Below are positions 1 to 7,623 of a stretch of DNA of 8,627 nucleotides, piece by piece (the first letter of the stretch is position 1; each line of letters starts with the position of its first letter). Source of the stretch: Comamonadaceae bacterium (GTDB lineage: Bacteria; Pseudomonadota; Gammaproteobacteria; Burkholderiales; Burkholderiaceae_C). The DNA lies in NCBI GenBank assembly GCA_947374505.1, contig CANCCE010000114.1, positions 1 to 8,627 on the forward strand. The letters run 5' to 3'. The position numbers and the translations under genes were made by a program. A model generated the notes under the pieces. It saw only the letters and a list, made by a program, of their open reading frames with translations. It was not told the DNA's origin and made no database searches.

Positions 1-768
1 AAGGGCACGCTGGCTGAGATGACGGGTACCGTGTCGTTCGGTAAAGAAACCAAAGGCAAGATTCGCCTGCAGATCACGGCCCCTGAAGGCACGGTCTGGG
101 AAGACCTCGTGCCAAAAGAGAAAAATATTCTCGTGCACGAAGGCCAAGTAGTGAACAAGGGCGAGAGCATTGTGGACGGTCCTGCCGACCCACAAGACAT
201 CTTGCGTTTGCTCGGCATGGAAGAACTGGCTCGCTACATCGTCGATGAAGTGCAAGACGTTTACCGTCTGCAGGGCGTGAAGATCAACGACAAGCACATT
301 GAAGTGATTGTTCGTCAGATGCTGCGCCGTGTGGTGGTCGGTGATGTTGGCGAATCCAGCTACATCGCTGGTGAACAAGTTGAGCGCTCGGTCATTCTGG
401 ATGTCAACGACGCCTTGCGCGCCGCTGGCAAAGTTCCGGCGACCTTCAGCAACTTGTTGCTCGGTATCACCAAGGCGTCCTTGTCGACCGACTCGTTCAT
501 CTCCGCGGCTTCCTTCCAGGAAACCACGCGCGTGTTGACCGAAGCGGCCATCATGGGCAAGCGCGACGAGCTGCGTGGCTTGAAAGAGAACGTGATCGTC
601 GGCCGTTTGATCCCTGCCGGTACCGGTATGGCGTATCACAAGGCACGTCGTGCGAAGGAGCAAATGGACGACGCCGAGCGCCGCGCCATTGCCGAGACCG
701 AAGCCGCTGAACTCGAGGCCTTGACGCCAGCCGAGCAAAGCAGCGAAGGTGCCGATAACCAAGCTTGA
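1..768 (+). CDS. rpoC: DNA-directed RNA polymerase subunit beta' (C-terminal 255 residues, 5' end outside window)
   Basis: This is the end of the largest subunit of the core RNA polymerase. The frame is open from base 1, so the in-frame ATG at 19 is internal and the gene starts outside the window. Visible family landmarks are a barrel-like segment (TGTVSFGKETKGKIRLQI), the stretch HEGQVVNKGESIVDGPADP, the helical region LLGMEELARYIVDEVQDVYRLQGVKINDKH, and the highly conserved SFISAASFQETTRVLTEAAI followed by GKRDELRGLKENVIVGRLIPAGTG near the C-terminus. The last roughly 40 residues are acidic and Ala/Glu-rich, as in proteobacterial RpoC tails. The gene stops at TGA 766-768, and a strong terminator follows 45 bases later, so it is probably the last gene of the ribosomal protein/rpoBC operon here. 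Identification is essentially certain; only the 5' part is missing. Confidence 0.98.
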   Translation, partial: KGTLAEMTGTVSFGKETKGKIRLQITAPEGTVWEDLVPKEKNILVHEGQVVNKGESIVDGPADPQDILRLLGMEELARYIVDEVQDVYRLQGVKINDKHIEVIVRQMLRRVVVGDVGESSYIAGEQVERSVILDVNDALRAAGKVPATFSNLLLGITKASLSTDSFISAASFQETTRVLTEAAIMGKRDELRGLKENVIVGRLIPAGTGMAYHKARRAKEQMDDAERRAIAETEAAELEALTPAEQSSEGADNQA

Positions 769-812
769 GCCAGTCTTGATCCAGCCCTGAGCTGAATCCC
801 CCGTCAGGGGCC

Positions 813-848
813 AAGCCCCACACCCTTTAAAGGGTGTGGGGCTTTTTT
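813..848 (+). terminator. Rho-independent terminator of the rpoC operon
   Basis: A perfect 16-base inverted repeat (813-828 against 829-844) with a GC-rich lower stem, AGCCCCACACCC pairing with GGGTGTGGGGCT, runs into six Ts at 843-848. The A/T-rich centre (TTTAAA) would open to form the loop. It lies 45 bases after the rpoC stop and 66 bases before the next start codon, so the LemA-like gene should have its own promoter. The A residues at 813-814 are too few for a convincing terminator on the opposite strand. Confidence 0.93.
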
Positions 849-914
849 ATGTCAATGCCGGGTGCATTTGTCGGCTAAAGTGGCAACATCAATCATGCAC
901 AACAAAATCAAATC

Positions 915-1481
915 ATGAGTACAAAGTCCATCGTGCTGTTGGTGCTGTTGGCGCTGACTGTTTTTTGGACCGTGGGTGGCTACAACCGCCTGATGCGGCT
1001 TAAAAATACGATCGGCGAGTCCTTCAGCCCGATCGATTTTCAGTTCAAAGATCGGCATGACTTGCTGCTCAAACTGGCCGAAGCGGCCGGTGAATATCTC
1101 CAGTTCGACCCTGTCACGCTCAGCGAATTGAAGCAGGCCCGAAGCGATTCAAGCACCGCAAACGACGCTGTTCGCGCACGCCCCAGCCATGCCATTTTGG
1201 TGCGGGCACTGATGGACGCTGAAAAAATTTTGAACAACAAGCTCGACAACCTATGGCACGCAGGGACCACCAACTTAGCGATGTTGGCTGACCCTCAGAT
1301 TCGCGAGCTTGCGCAGCAGCTCATCATGACGCAGAGCAAACTGGCTTTCGGGTGTCAGGCATTCAATTTAAGTGTGAATCATTTCAACGTCGCGCAACGT
1401 CAGTTCCCGACGCTCCTGATTGCAAAACTCTTCGGTTTTTCATTGGCTGCCCCCTTGGCGATTGGTCTGGACAGCCCCTGA
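915..1481 (+). CDS. LemA-like membrane-anchored protein
   Basis: A 188-residue protein with one N-terminal hydrophobic segment (about residues 5-21) directly followed by YNRLMRLKNTIGESFSPIDFQFKDRHDLLLKLAE. This closely follows the LemA family pattern: YN.LV.LRN, then a W/F..ID.Q...R.DL..NL motif. The C-terminal half keeps the family's second signature: a helix with repeated A/L/Q positions, then FN.SV..FN....FP..LIAKLFGF at about residues 150-175. LemA proteins form an extracytoplasmic helical bundle tethered by the N-terminal helix; their biochemical role is unclear. The copy is divergent, with SFSPID where an aromatic-S-x-ID is usual, and an atypical hydrophobic tail after LFGF. The ATG at 915 is chosen because the transmembrane helix starts immediately after it; the upstream ribosome binding site is weak. 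It lies alone between the rpoC terminator and the cytochrome gene. No specific function can be assigned. Confidence 0.8.
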   Translation: MSTKSIVLLVLLALTVFWTVGGYNRLMRLKNTIGESFSPIDFQFKDRHDLLLKLAEAAGEYLQFDPVTLSELKQARSDSSTANDAVRARPSHAILVRALMDAEKILNNKLDNLWHAGTTNLAMLADPQIRELAQQLIMTQSKLAFGCQAFNLSVNHFNVAQRQFPTLLIAKLFGFSLAAPLAIGLDSP

Positions 1482-1542
1482 CTATTTATGATGCAGCGTG
1501 CCGTACTGAGTTGTACAAGCTGGCTAATCTCTTCAACACTTC

Positions 1543-1548
1543 AAGGAG
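1543..1548 (+). promoter_or_regulatory. Ribosome binding site deciding the cytochrome start
   Basis: AAGGAG lies seven bases before the ATG at 1556. The reading frame is open back to an ATG at 1352, but that start would put some 68 extra residues ahead of a clear signal peptide and overlap the LemA-like gene by 130 bases. The Shine-Dalgarno sequence together with the signal peptide fixes the start at 1556. Confidence 0.85.
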
Positions 1549-1555
1549 CGATCAG

Positions 1556-1891
1556 ATGAATTTAAAAAAATTGGCTTGGACCCTGTGCTTAGGTACCGGA
1601 CTGTGGAGTTCGGCGAGCCTTGCGCAAGCGCAAACACCGACGACCCAGCAAATGCTGTACGTCAAGAGCCTCGCGGCGAGTTGTGCCAACTGCCACGGCA
1701 CTGACGGCAAAGCGGTGGAAGGCTCACAAGTGGTCTCGCTGGCCGGACTCGACAAAAGCTATCTCATCACACAAATGAAGGCTTTCAAAGCCGGAACCCG
1801 CGCGGCCACCGTCATGCACCAAATCAGCAAGGGCTATAGCGACACCCAAATCGAAACCATCGCCACGTATTTCGCCACGCAGAAAAAGTAA
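1556..1891 (+). CDS. fccA: Periplasmic monohaem cytochrome c, probable cytochrome subunit of flavocytochrome c sulfide dehydrogenase
   Basis: A 111-residue precursor. Residues 1-25 form a Sec signal peptide (KK n-region, hydrophobic core, cleavage probably after AQA), leaving about 86 mature residues. One haem c site is present, CANCH at 43-47, followed by GTDGK as in class I cytochromes. Met87 in TVMHQISKGYSDTQIETIATYFA is the likely sixth iron ligand; the MHQ..KGY(S/T)D.QI..(I/L)A.YF tail is typical of the cytochrome subunit of sulfide dehydrogenases (FccA/SoxE-like). Its expected role is to take electrons from the flavoprotein encoded next and pass them to other carriers in the periplasm. 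It is a single-haem type, unlike the dihaem subunit of Allochromatium. It sits 9 bases before the flavoprotein gene, clearly in one operon. A general class I cytochrome name would also fit; the neighbour makes the specific call. Confidence 0.88.
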   Translation: MNLKKLAWTLCLGTGLWSSASLAQAQTPTTQQMLYVKSLAASCANCHGTDGKAVEGSQVVSLAGLDKSYLITQMKAFKAGTRAATVMHQISKGYSDTQIETIATYFATQKK

Positions 1892-1900
1892 AGGACGACC

Positions 1901-3211
1901 ATGACCTCAACTTCACCACGCCTGACCCCCGCACACCTGCAACGCCGTCACATCCTGAAAACCACAGCCGCACTCGGCCTGCTCGGCTTAGCGGGTTGCG
2001 CCACCAGTTCCATCCCGGCACGCGCCAAAGTGGTCGTCATTGGCGGCGGCTACGGTGGCGCTACCGCTGCCAAATACGTCCGCATGTTCTCGGACTACAA
2101 GATCGATGTGGTCTTGATCGAACCGCAAGAGGCGTTCATGTCCTGCCCGATTTCAAATCTCGTGCTGAGTGGCAGCAAGCAGCTCGCGGACATCACCGTG
2201 CCCTACACCGCGCTCAGTCGTCGGCACGGCATCACCGTGGTTAAAGACATGGCCAGCGCCATTGACACCCGGCTCAAAACGGTCACTTTAGCGGGGGGTG
2301 CGACGATCGGTTACGACAAGTTGGTGGTGTCGCCCGGTGTTGAGCTGATGCTGGAGAGCATTGAGGGCCTCAAAGCCGCACAGGCATCCGGTCAAATTTT
2401 GCAAGCTTGGAAAGCCGGCGCCGAAACGGTGGCTTTGCGCCGGCAACTCGAAGCCATGCCCGATGGCGGCGTCTTTGCAATCGCCATTCCTGAAGCACCT
2501 TACCGTTGCCCACCAGGCCCTTACGAAAGGGCGTCGGTGGTGGCCGGCTACTTCAAGACCTTCAAGCCGCGCAGCAAGGTGTTGATCCTGGACGCCAACC
2601 CCGATGTCACCTCCAAAGGTGCACTGTTCAAAAAAGTCTGGGCCGAGCAATACAAAGGCATGGTCGAGTACCGCAGCCAGCACAAAACCGTGGCGGTTGA
2701 TGCCAAGTCCGGTGTCATCAAGTTCGAGATTCAAGACGACGTTAAAGCACAGGTTCTGAACGTCTTGCCGCCCATGCGGGCCGGCAGTATCGCCGTGCAG
2801 GCCGGGCTGAACAACCAAGCCAACAACCGTTGGTGTGGAGTTAATTTCCTTAACTTCGAATCGACTGCCGCCAAAGACGTTCATGTGCTCGGCGACTCTA
2901 TCCAGATTGCCCCGGCGATGCCAAAAAGTGGTCACATGGCGAATGGCCATGGGAAAGTGGCGGCAGCCGCCATCGTGGCGGAGTTGTCTGGTTGGGACAT
3001 CAATCCCGCGCCGATGCTCAACAACACCTGCTACAGTTTTGTCGACAATAAAAATGTCGTTCACGTGGCCAGCGTGCATGAATACGTCGCCGCTGAAAAA
3101 ACCTTCAAGACCGTGGCGGGGTCGGGCGGACTGAGTCCGGCACCCAACGAACTCGAAGGTGTCTACGCGCTCAATTGGGCCAGCAACATCTGGGCAGATA
3201 CACTGCTCTGA
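1901..3211 (+). CDS. fccB: Flavocytochrome c sulfide dehydrogenase, flavoprotein subunit
   Basis: A 436-residue FAD enzyme expected to oxidise sulfide in the periplasm and hand electrons to the partner cytochrome. The N-terminus carries a twin-arginine-like motif (RRHILK, 15-20), a hydrophobic stretch and a lipobox-like LAGC ending at Cys33. The dinucleotide-binding motif VVVIGGGYGG is at 44-53 and the acidic end of the second strand (LIEP) at 72-75. Cys82 in FMSCPISN occupies the place of the cysteine that binds FAD covalently in this family. Cys203 (YRCPPGPYERA) and Cys377 (NNTCYSF) match, by context and spacing, the redox-active disulfide pair of known FccB. The second FAD contact is LGD at 330-332. 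The last roughly 70 residues fit the family's C-terminal flavin-binding domain. Its ribosome binding site (AAAGGA, 1890-1895) overlaps the cytochrome stop codon, indicating coupled translation. SoxF would be an equivalent name. The substrate (sulfide or another reduced sulfur compound) is inferred from family. Confidence 0.93.
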   Translation: MTSTSPRLTPAHLQRRHILKTTAALGLLGLAGCATSSIPARAKVVVIGGGYGGATAAKYVRMFSDYKIDVVLIEPQEAFMSCPISNLVLSGSKQLADITVPYTALSRRHGITVVKDMASAIDTRLKTVTLAGGATIGYDKLVVSPGVELMLESIEGLKAAQASGQILQAWKAGAETVALRRQLEAMPDGGVFAIAIPEAPYRCPPGPYERASVVAGYFKTFKPRSKVLILDANPDVTSKGALFKKVWAEQYKGMVEYRSQHKTVAVDAKSGVIKFEIQDDVKAQVLNVLPPMRAGSIAVQAGLNNQANNRWCGVNFLNFESTAAKDVHVLGDSIQIAPAMPKSGHMANGHGKVAAAAIVAELSGWDINPAPMLNNTCYSFVDNKNVVHVASVHEYVAAEKTFKTVAGSGGLSPAPNELEGVYALNWASNIWADTLL

Positions 3212-3214
3212 ATG

Positions 3215-3239
3215 GCGGGGCCTAGGCCCCGCTTTTTTT
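3215..3239 (+). terminator. Rho-independent terminator of the fccAB unit
   Basis: An 8-bp perfect stem, GCGGGGCC (3215-3222) with GGCCCCGC (3225-3232), is followed by seven Ts at 3233-3239, four bases after the fccB stop codon. The stem is all G and C and the two-base centre (TA) would open a few pairs to make a loop. It separates the sulfide dehydrogenase pair from rsmB, so rsmB needs a promoter in the 45 bases before its start, or relies on readthrough. I see no convincing -35/-10 pair there. Confidence 0.93.
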
Positions 3240-3283
3240 ATTCCTGTGGCCACGGCTTGAACGTGCGGCCTGCCTGAGCCCCT

Positions 3284-4618
3284 ATGCAAGATACCCAAGA
3301 CCAAACACCTCTGTGGCAACAACTGCAAGGGGCTGCAGCCCTGTTGCTCGCCGTGCGCGAAGGTCGCTCCATGACCGCTGAACTCGAACGTGTGCCGCCG
3401 CACCTTCGCCCTGGCGTTCAGGCGCTGGGTTTTCATGCGCTGCGCTGGCTCGGTCGGGCTGAAGCCCTGCGCCAGCAATTGGCCAGCCGGCCGCCGCCAC
3501 CCGAAGCCGACGCGCTGCTGTGCGTCGCGTTGGCACTGGCCTCAGAGGTCGACGACACGCTCTACACCGAATACACCCTGGTTGACCAAGCCGTTGAAGC
3601 CGCTAAACACAGCGAAGACACCCGCCATCAGGCCAGTTTCATCAATGGATGCCTGCGCCGGTTTTTGCGCGAACGTGACGCCATGCTGGCCATTTGCGAG
3701 CGCAAGCCGCAAGCCGTCTGGAACCATCCGCAGTGGTGGGTTGATCGGGTTCGCAAAGACCATCCTGACGCCTGGCAGTCCATTTTGTTGGCCAACAACA
3801 GCCGGGCTCCGCTGACGCTGCGCGTCAACACGCGCCTGACCACGCAAGCCGCCTACCTGCAAATGCTGCAGGACAACGGCATTGACGCAGAACCTGTCGG
3901 CGATCACGGCATTATTTTGGCGAGTCCTCGTGCGGTGACGCGTTTGCCTGGCTACGCTGAAGGTCACTTCTCTGTGCAAGACGCTGGCGCGCAGCTCGCT
4001 GCCCCTTTGCTGCTCAATGGGCTCCAAGCGACAGGCGGCCAGCCTCGATTGCGATTGCTCGATGCTTGCGCTGCACCGGGTGGTAAGACCGCGCATTTGT
4101 TAGAGCTGGCGAATGCCGATGTCATCGCGCTGGACATAGATGCCGAGCGCTGCACCCGTGTGCAGAAGAATCTGGACCGATTGCAACTGCAGGCGCAAAT
4201 CACAGTCGCTGATGCCGGTTTGCCCGAAGGCTGGTGGGACGGTCAACTTTTTGATGGCATCTTGCTCGACGCACCGTGCACCGCTTCTGGCATTGTCCGA
4301 CGCCATCCCGATGTGCGCTGGCTCCGGCGCCCAACCGACATCTCACAACTGGCAACGCAGCAGACGCGTCTGCTGGAAGCGCTTTGGCCTTTGTTGCGTG
4401 TTGGCGGACGTTTGCTCTACTGCACCTGTTCGGTTTTCAGGGCCGAAGGCGAGCAACAGATCCAAACGTTTCTTATGCACCACACTGATGCGCTATTAAG
4501 GCCATCGCCGGGACATTTGCTGCCTCAAATCAAGGCTGCCGGCCCAGTATTCCCGGACAATTTACTTCGTGAGTACGATGGTTTTTATTACGCAGTTCTG
4601 GAAAAGCGCGCCGCCTGA
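3284..4618 (+). CDS. rsmB: 16S rRNA (cytosine-967-C5)-methyltransferase RsmB
   Basis: A 444-residue cytoplasmic rRNA methyltransferase that uses S-adenosylmethionine to methylate C967 of 16S rRNA. The N-terminal region (about 1-140) is the NusB-like RNA-binding domain, with the expected ALL...AL.L and EYTLVDQAVEAAK...FINGCLRRFLR pattern. The methyltransferase domain follows: motif I LLDACAAPGGKTAHLLE (258-274), acidic motif II D284 in ALDID, D310 in VADAG, motif IV DAPCTASGIVRRHPDVRW (329-346) with the product-release cysteine Cys332, and motif VI LLYCTCSVFRAEGEQQI (377-393) with the probable nucleophile Cys382. It ends with the usual DGFYYAVLEK. The ATG at 3284 gives the normal family length (E. 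coli RsmB is 429 residues), though no strong Shine-Dalgarno sequence is visible. Its 3' end overlaps the next gene by 50 bases, or 41 if the later ATG is used. Confidence 0.96.
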   Translation: MQDTQDQTPLWQQLQGAAALLLAVREGRSMTAELERVPPHLRPGVQALGFHALRWLGRAEALRQQLASRPPPPEADALLCVALALASEVDDTLYTEYTLVDQAVEAAKHSEDTRHQASFINGCLRRFLRERDAMLAICERKPQAVWNHPQWWVDRVRKDHPDAWQSILLANNSRAPLTLRVNTRLTTQAAYLQMLQDNGIDAEPVGDHGIILASPRAVTRLPGYAEGHFSVQDAGAQLAAPLLLNGLQATGGQPRLRLLDACAAPGGKTAHLLELANADVIALDIDAERCTRVQKNLDRLQLQAQITVADAGLPEGWWDGQLFDGILLDAPCTASGIVRRHPDVRWLRRPTDISQLATQQTRLLEALWPLLRVGGRLLYCTCSVFRAEGEQQIQTFLMHHTDALLRPSPGHLLPQIKAAGPVFPDNLLREYDGFYYAVLEKRAA

Positions 4619-5306
4619 CCGTGGTGCGCGGCGCTTCTTTGCGTCTGCCTTTGTGGTTTTGGCCATGCTCTCGATGGTGTGGTTGGGCGCCATGCCTTCA
4701 GCTCGCGCAGCCAGCATGGCCTATGCGGCCAACGCGGCGACTCCCCAGCTGACCCAACTGCGAACGGAGCGGACAGATGACGGGGTCTATCTCAACGCCG
4801 CCGTGGCATTTGAACTCCCACATGTTGTTGAAGACGCCTTGCTCAAGGGGATTGCACTATTTTTCGTCATCGAAGTCGACATCTACCGCGACCGCTGGTA
4901 CTGGACTGACCAGCGTGTAGCGGGTGCTGCCCGCACCATCCGGTTGGCCTACCAGCCACTGACGCGGCGCTGGCGGGTCAACATCGGTTCCGGCCTGATC
5001 GGGGCATCTTTAGGGCTGCGAGCCACCTTTAACCAGAATTACGACACCTTGCCGGAGGCGATGTCGGCGGTTCAGCGCGTGGCCCGTTGGAAGGTCGCTG
5101 AGCTGTCAGATGTTCGATCGGGGAGTGACCACAATCTGTCCTTCAGCTTCAAGCTCGATCTCTCCCAGCTGCCCAGACCGTTTCAGATTGGTGTGGCTGG
5201 TCAGCGAGATTGGAGCATCGCCATAGAAAGCGCGCAGCCGCTGTTGCTGCAAACGACGCGAGTTGTTGAGCCTGCTAAAGAAAGCCCAGTTGAGGCTGCC
5301 AAGTGA
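4569..5306 (+). CDS. DUF4390 family exported protein
   Basis: A protein of 245 residues (GTG at 4569) or 242 (ATG at 4578). Both starts lie inside the end of rsmB, and no strong ribosome binding site separates them. The sequence has an arginine-containing n-region (RGARR), a hydrophobic core at about 24-42 and an ARA cleavage site near residue 47, so it should be exported or membrane-anchored. The mature part shows the pattern I associate with DUF4390: DGVYLNAAVAFELP, LLKGIALFFVIEVDIYRDRWYWTD, then RTIRLAYQPLTRRWRVN and a C-terminal DLSQLPRPFQI segment. The function of the family is unknown. Its fixed position between rsmB and the kinase, with the stop codon overlapping the kinase start, suggests a role linked to envelope sensing by that kinase, but this is inference. 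A later in-frame start (4653 or 4665) would cut into the signal peptide, so it is less likely. Confidence 0.87.
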   Translation: MSTMVFITQFWKSAPPDRGARRFFASAFVVLAMLSMVWLGAMPSARAASMAYAANAATPQLTQLRTERTDDGVYLNAAVAFELPHVVEDALLKGIALFFVIEVDIYRDRWYWTDQRVAGAARTIRLAYQPLTRRWRVNIGSGLIGASLGLRATFNQNYDTLPEAMSAVQRVARWKVAELSDVRSGSDHNLSFSFKLDLSQLPRPFQIGVAGQRDWSIAIESAQPLLLQTTRVVEPAKESPVEAAK

Positions 5307-7570
5307 TCTTGGAAACCACCTTTGCCGCGCTTCGCAGCAGCCGTGCGTTTCGTTGGACTTTGGGGGTTGGCGTCGGCGTGATTGTGGCGCTCGGCTTGGT
5401 ACTGATTTTTTTGCTCACTCAGGCAACCGGTAACCGGGAGCTTTACGAGCGCAACTACCCGATTCTTTTTGGCCTGAACATTGGTGTTGCAGCACTTTTG
5501 TTGGTGGTCATCGGTTGGATCACTCTGCGGCTCGTATTGCGCTTGCGGCAACGCAAATTTGGCAGCCGGTTGTTGGTCAAGTTAGCGGCAATTTTTGCGC
5601 TGGTCGGTCTTTTCCCCGGCGTCACGATTTACTTTGTGTCCTACCAGTTCGTCTCCCGCTCAATTGAAAGCTGGTTCGACGTCAAGGTCGAAGGCGCCCT
5701 TGCTGCGGGTCTGAACCTCGGCCGCGTCACGCTGGACACGCTGGCCGCCGATTTGGGTAATCGCACGCGCCTAGCGGCCAATCAGTTGTCTCAATCGACG
5801 GATGCATCCGCCAGCCTCGTGCTTGAACGTCTGCGCGATCAACTTGATGCGAAGGATGTGGTGCTGTGGAACGCCTCCGGCCAGCTGATCGCCAGTGCTG
5901 GTCAGTCCCGATTTTTATTGCAGCCCGATCGCCCCTCGCCGCAGCAACTGCGAGCGGCCCGCAGCAAACGGGTGATGACGCAAATTGAGGGACTGGATGA
6001 CGCCGTGCTCATCAGTCCCAGCGTCACGGCACCGCAGCCCCGAAAGGCACGCGTCAAGGCCATTGCGCTCGTCAGTGACTCCAATTTTGACTTGACCAGC
6101 GCCGAACGCTTTCTTCAAATAACGGAAGATTTACCGATCGACTTGGTGACCAATGCGGTCATTGTGCAAGAGGCTAATCGCGAATATCAGGAACTCGCTC
6201 TCGCCCGCGACGGCTTGCGCAAGATGTACATCGGCACGTTGACGCTGAGCCTTTTCCTGGCGGTGTTTGGCGCTGTGTTGCTGGCTGTTCTGTTGGGTAG
6301 CCAGCTGGCGCGGCCACTGTTGTTGTTGGCTGAAGGTGTCAGGCAAGTGGCCCAGGGCGACCTTCGGCCCAAAGCCGTTCTTGACAGCAATGACGAGCTA
6401 GGTGGGCTCACGCGATCATTCGCCGTCATGACGCAGCAGCTAGCCGATGCCCGCTCGGCCGTGCAGCAAAGCATGTCGCAGGTCGATGCAGCCCGGGCCA
6501 ATTTACAAATCATTCTGGACAACCTCTCGACCGGCGTACTGGTCCTCGACATTCATGGACATATCCGAACCAGCAATCCCGGTGCTGCCCGTATTTTGCA
6601 AGCGCCAGTGGCAGATTACCAAGGCAAAATATTGAGTGAAGTGCCTGGTCTGGAAGTTTTTGGCAAGGCCGTGCAGACACAGTTCGAATCGTATCTGGCT
6701 GAGAACGCAGCCCATGGGTTGGAGCATTGGCAGCAGACCTTTGAGCTCCATGGCGGTTTTTCCGGGTCCGATGAGGGGGCCGTGTCCCTGATTGCGCGAG
6801 GCGCCAAGATGCCCGGCACCGAAGAGTGTCTGCTGGTGTTTGACGATGTCTCCGCGATGGTCTCGACGCAACGCGCTGAGGCATGGGGAGAAGTGGCGCG
6901 ACGACTCGCCCACGAAATTAAAAATCCGTTGACGCCGATTCAGCTGTCTGCAGAGCGGCTTGAAATGAAGCTTGCCAACAAACTTGAGCCCATCGAGCAG
7001 GCCTTGCTGACCAAGTCAGTCAAGACCATCGTCGACCAAGTCGACGCCATGAAGCGGCTGGTCAATGACTTTCGCGATTACGCTCGCTTACCTGCGGCTG
7101 AGCTCAAGCCGATTGACCTGAACGCACTGGTGACCGACGTGATGCAGCTCTACGCTAGCGATGTGTCGATTCCAATTCAGGTTGAACTCGATCCCGCCGC
7201 GCCGCTGATTCGAGGTGATGCCCAGCAGCTTCGCCAAGTGATGCACAACCTTTTGCAGAATGCACAAGATGCACAAGAAGGCCTGCAGCCGCCTCAAAAA
7301 GCACAAGTGATCTTGAAGACAGAGTACTCGGCAACCTCCCGGCGTGTGCGCCTGATCGTGCGCGACAACGGCGCAGGTTTTCCCGACAACATCTTGAAAC
7401 GCGCTTTCGAACCTTATGTCACGACCAAGGCCAAAGGCACCGGTCTGGGGCTCGCTGTCGTGAAAAAAATAGCCGACGAACACGGTGCACGAATCGATAT
7501 TTCTAACCGCGTTGCGGGCGGGTCAGTGCAGGGGGCCCAAGTGTCGTTATCATTCCAAGTTGTAGCTTAA
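5303..7570 (+). CDS. NtrY-like membrane sensor histidine kinase
   Basis: A 755-residue sensor kinase. Transmembrane segments lie at about 18-39, 53-79, 89-113 and 309-332, with a presumed periplasmic sensing domain of about 195 residues between the third and fourth. A HAMP linker follows (ARPLLLLAEGVRQVAQGDL, 336-354), then a PAS domain starting near LQIILDNLSTGVLVLD (401-416). The phosphoacceptor is His537 in RRLAHEIKNPLTPIQLSAERL. The ATPase domain has the N box with Asn649 and Asn653 (HNLLQNAQDA), DNGAGF at 688-693, FEPYVTTKAKGTGLGL at 702-717. This order is that of NtrY kinases. It starts with GTG sharing a GTGA overlap with the DUF4390 stop, giving translational coupling. The expected partner is the response regulator 53 bases downstream. 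The signal is unknown; NtrY in other bacteria has been tied to nitrogen and redox control, which need not apply here. Confidence 0.94.
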   Translation: MILETTFAALRSSRAFRWTLGVGVGVIVALGLVLIFLLTQATGNRELYERNYPILFGLNIGVAALLLVVIGWITLRLVLRLRQRKFGSRLLVKLAAIFALVGLFPGVTIYFVSYQFVSRSIESWFDVKVEGALAAGLNLGRVTLDTLAADLGNRTRLAANQLSQSTDASASLVLERLRDQLDAKDVVLWNASGQLIASAGQSRFLLQPDRPSPQQLRAARSKRVMTQIEGLDDAVLISPSVTAPQPRKARVKAIALVSDSNFDLTSAERFLQITEDLPIDLVTNAVIVQEANREYQELALARDGLRKMYIGTLTLSLFLAVFGAVLLAVLLGSQLARPLLLLAEGVRQVAQGDLRPKAVLDSNDELGGLTRSFAVMTQQLADARSAVQQSMSQVDAARANLQIILDNLSTGVLVLDIHGHIRTSNPGAARILQAPVADYQGKILSEVPGLEVFGKAVQTQFESYLAENAAHGLEHWQQTFELHGGFSGSDEGAVSLIARGAKMPGTEECLLVFDDVSAMVSTQRAEAWGEVARRLAHEIKNPLTPIQLSAERLEMKLANKLEPIEQALLTKSVKTIVDQVDAMKRLVNDFRDYARLPAAELKPIDLNALVTDVMQLYASDVSIPIQVELDPAAPLIRGDAQQLRQVMHNLLQNAQDAQEGLQPPQKAQVILKTEYSATSRRVRLIVRDNGAGFPDNILKRAFEPYVTTKAKGTGLGLAVVKKIADEHGARIDISNRVAGGSVQGAQVSLSFQVVA

Positions 7571-7623
7571 CAACACTGGGCTTTTCGGCTCAACAGACAA
7601 AGCACTGCTAAGGGCTAGATTCA

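Noticed and set aside
849..914. Promoter for the LemA-like gene (TTGTCG at 868 as a -35)
   Set aside because: No acceptable -10 hexamer occurs at 16-18 bases from it. A promoter is expected after the terminator, but I cannot place it from sequence alone.
1352..1555. Longer N-terminus for the cytochrome starting at the ATG at 1352
   Set aside because: It would overlap the LemA-like gene by 130 bases and place 68 residues before a clear signal peptide; the strong AAGGAG site belongs to the ATG at 1556.
2288..3478. 396-residue minus-strand frame opposite the flavoprotein gene and start of rsmB
   Set aside because: It is the complement of two strongly supported genes and a terminator. The protein is rich in His, Gly and Arg without any domain pattern, typical of antisense frames in high-GC coding DNA.
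7571..7623. Possible terminator or promoter between the kinase and response regulator genes
   Set aside because: The 53 bases contain only a weak GGGC/GGCT-type self-complementarity and no T-tract or recognisable -35/-10 pair, so read-through as one operon is the simpler view.
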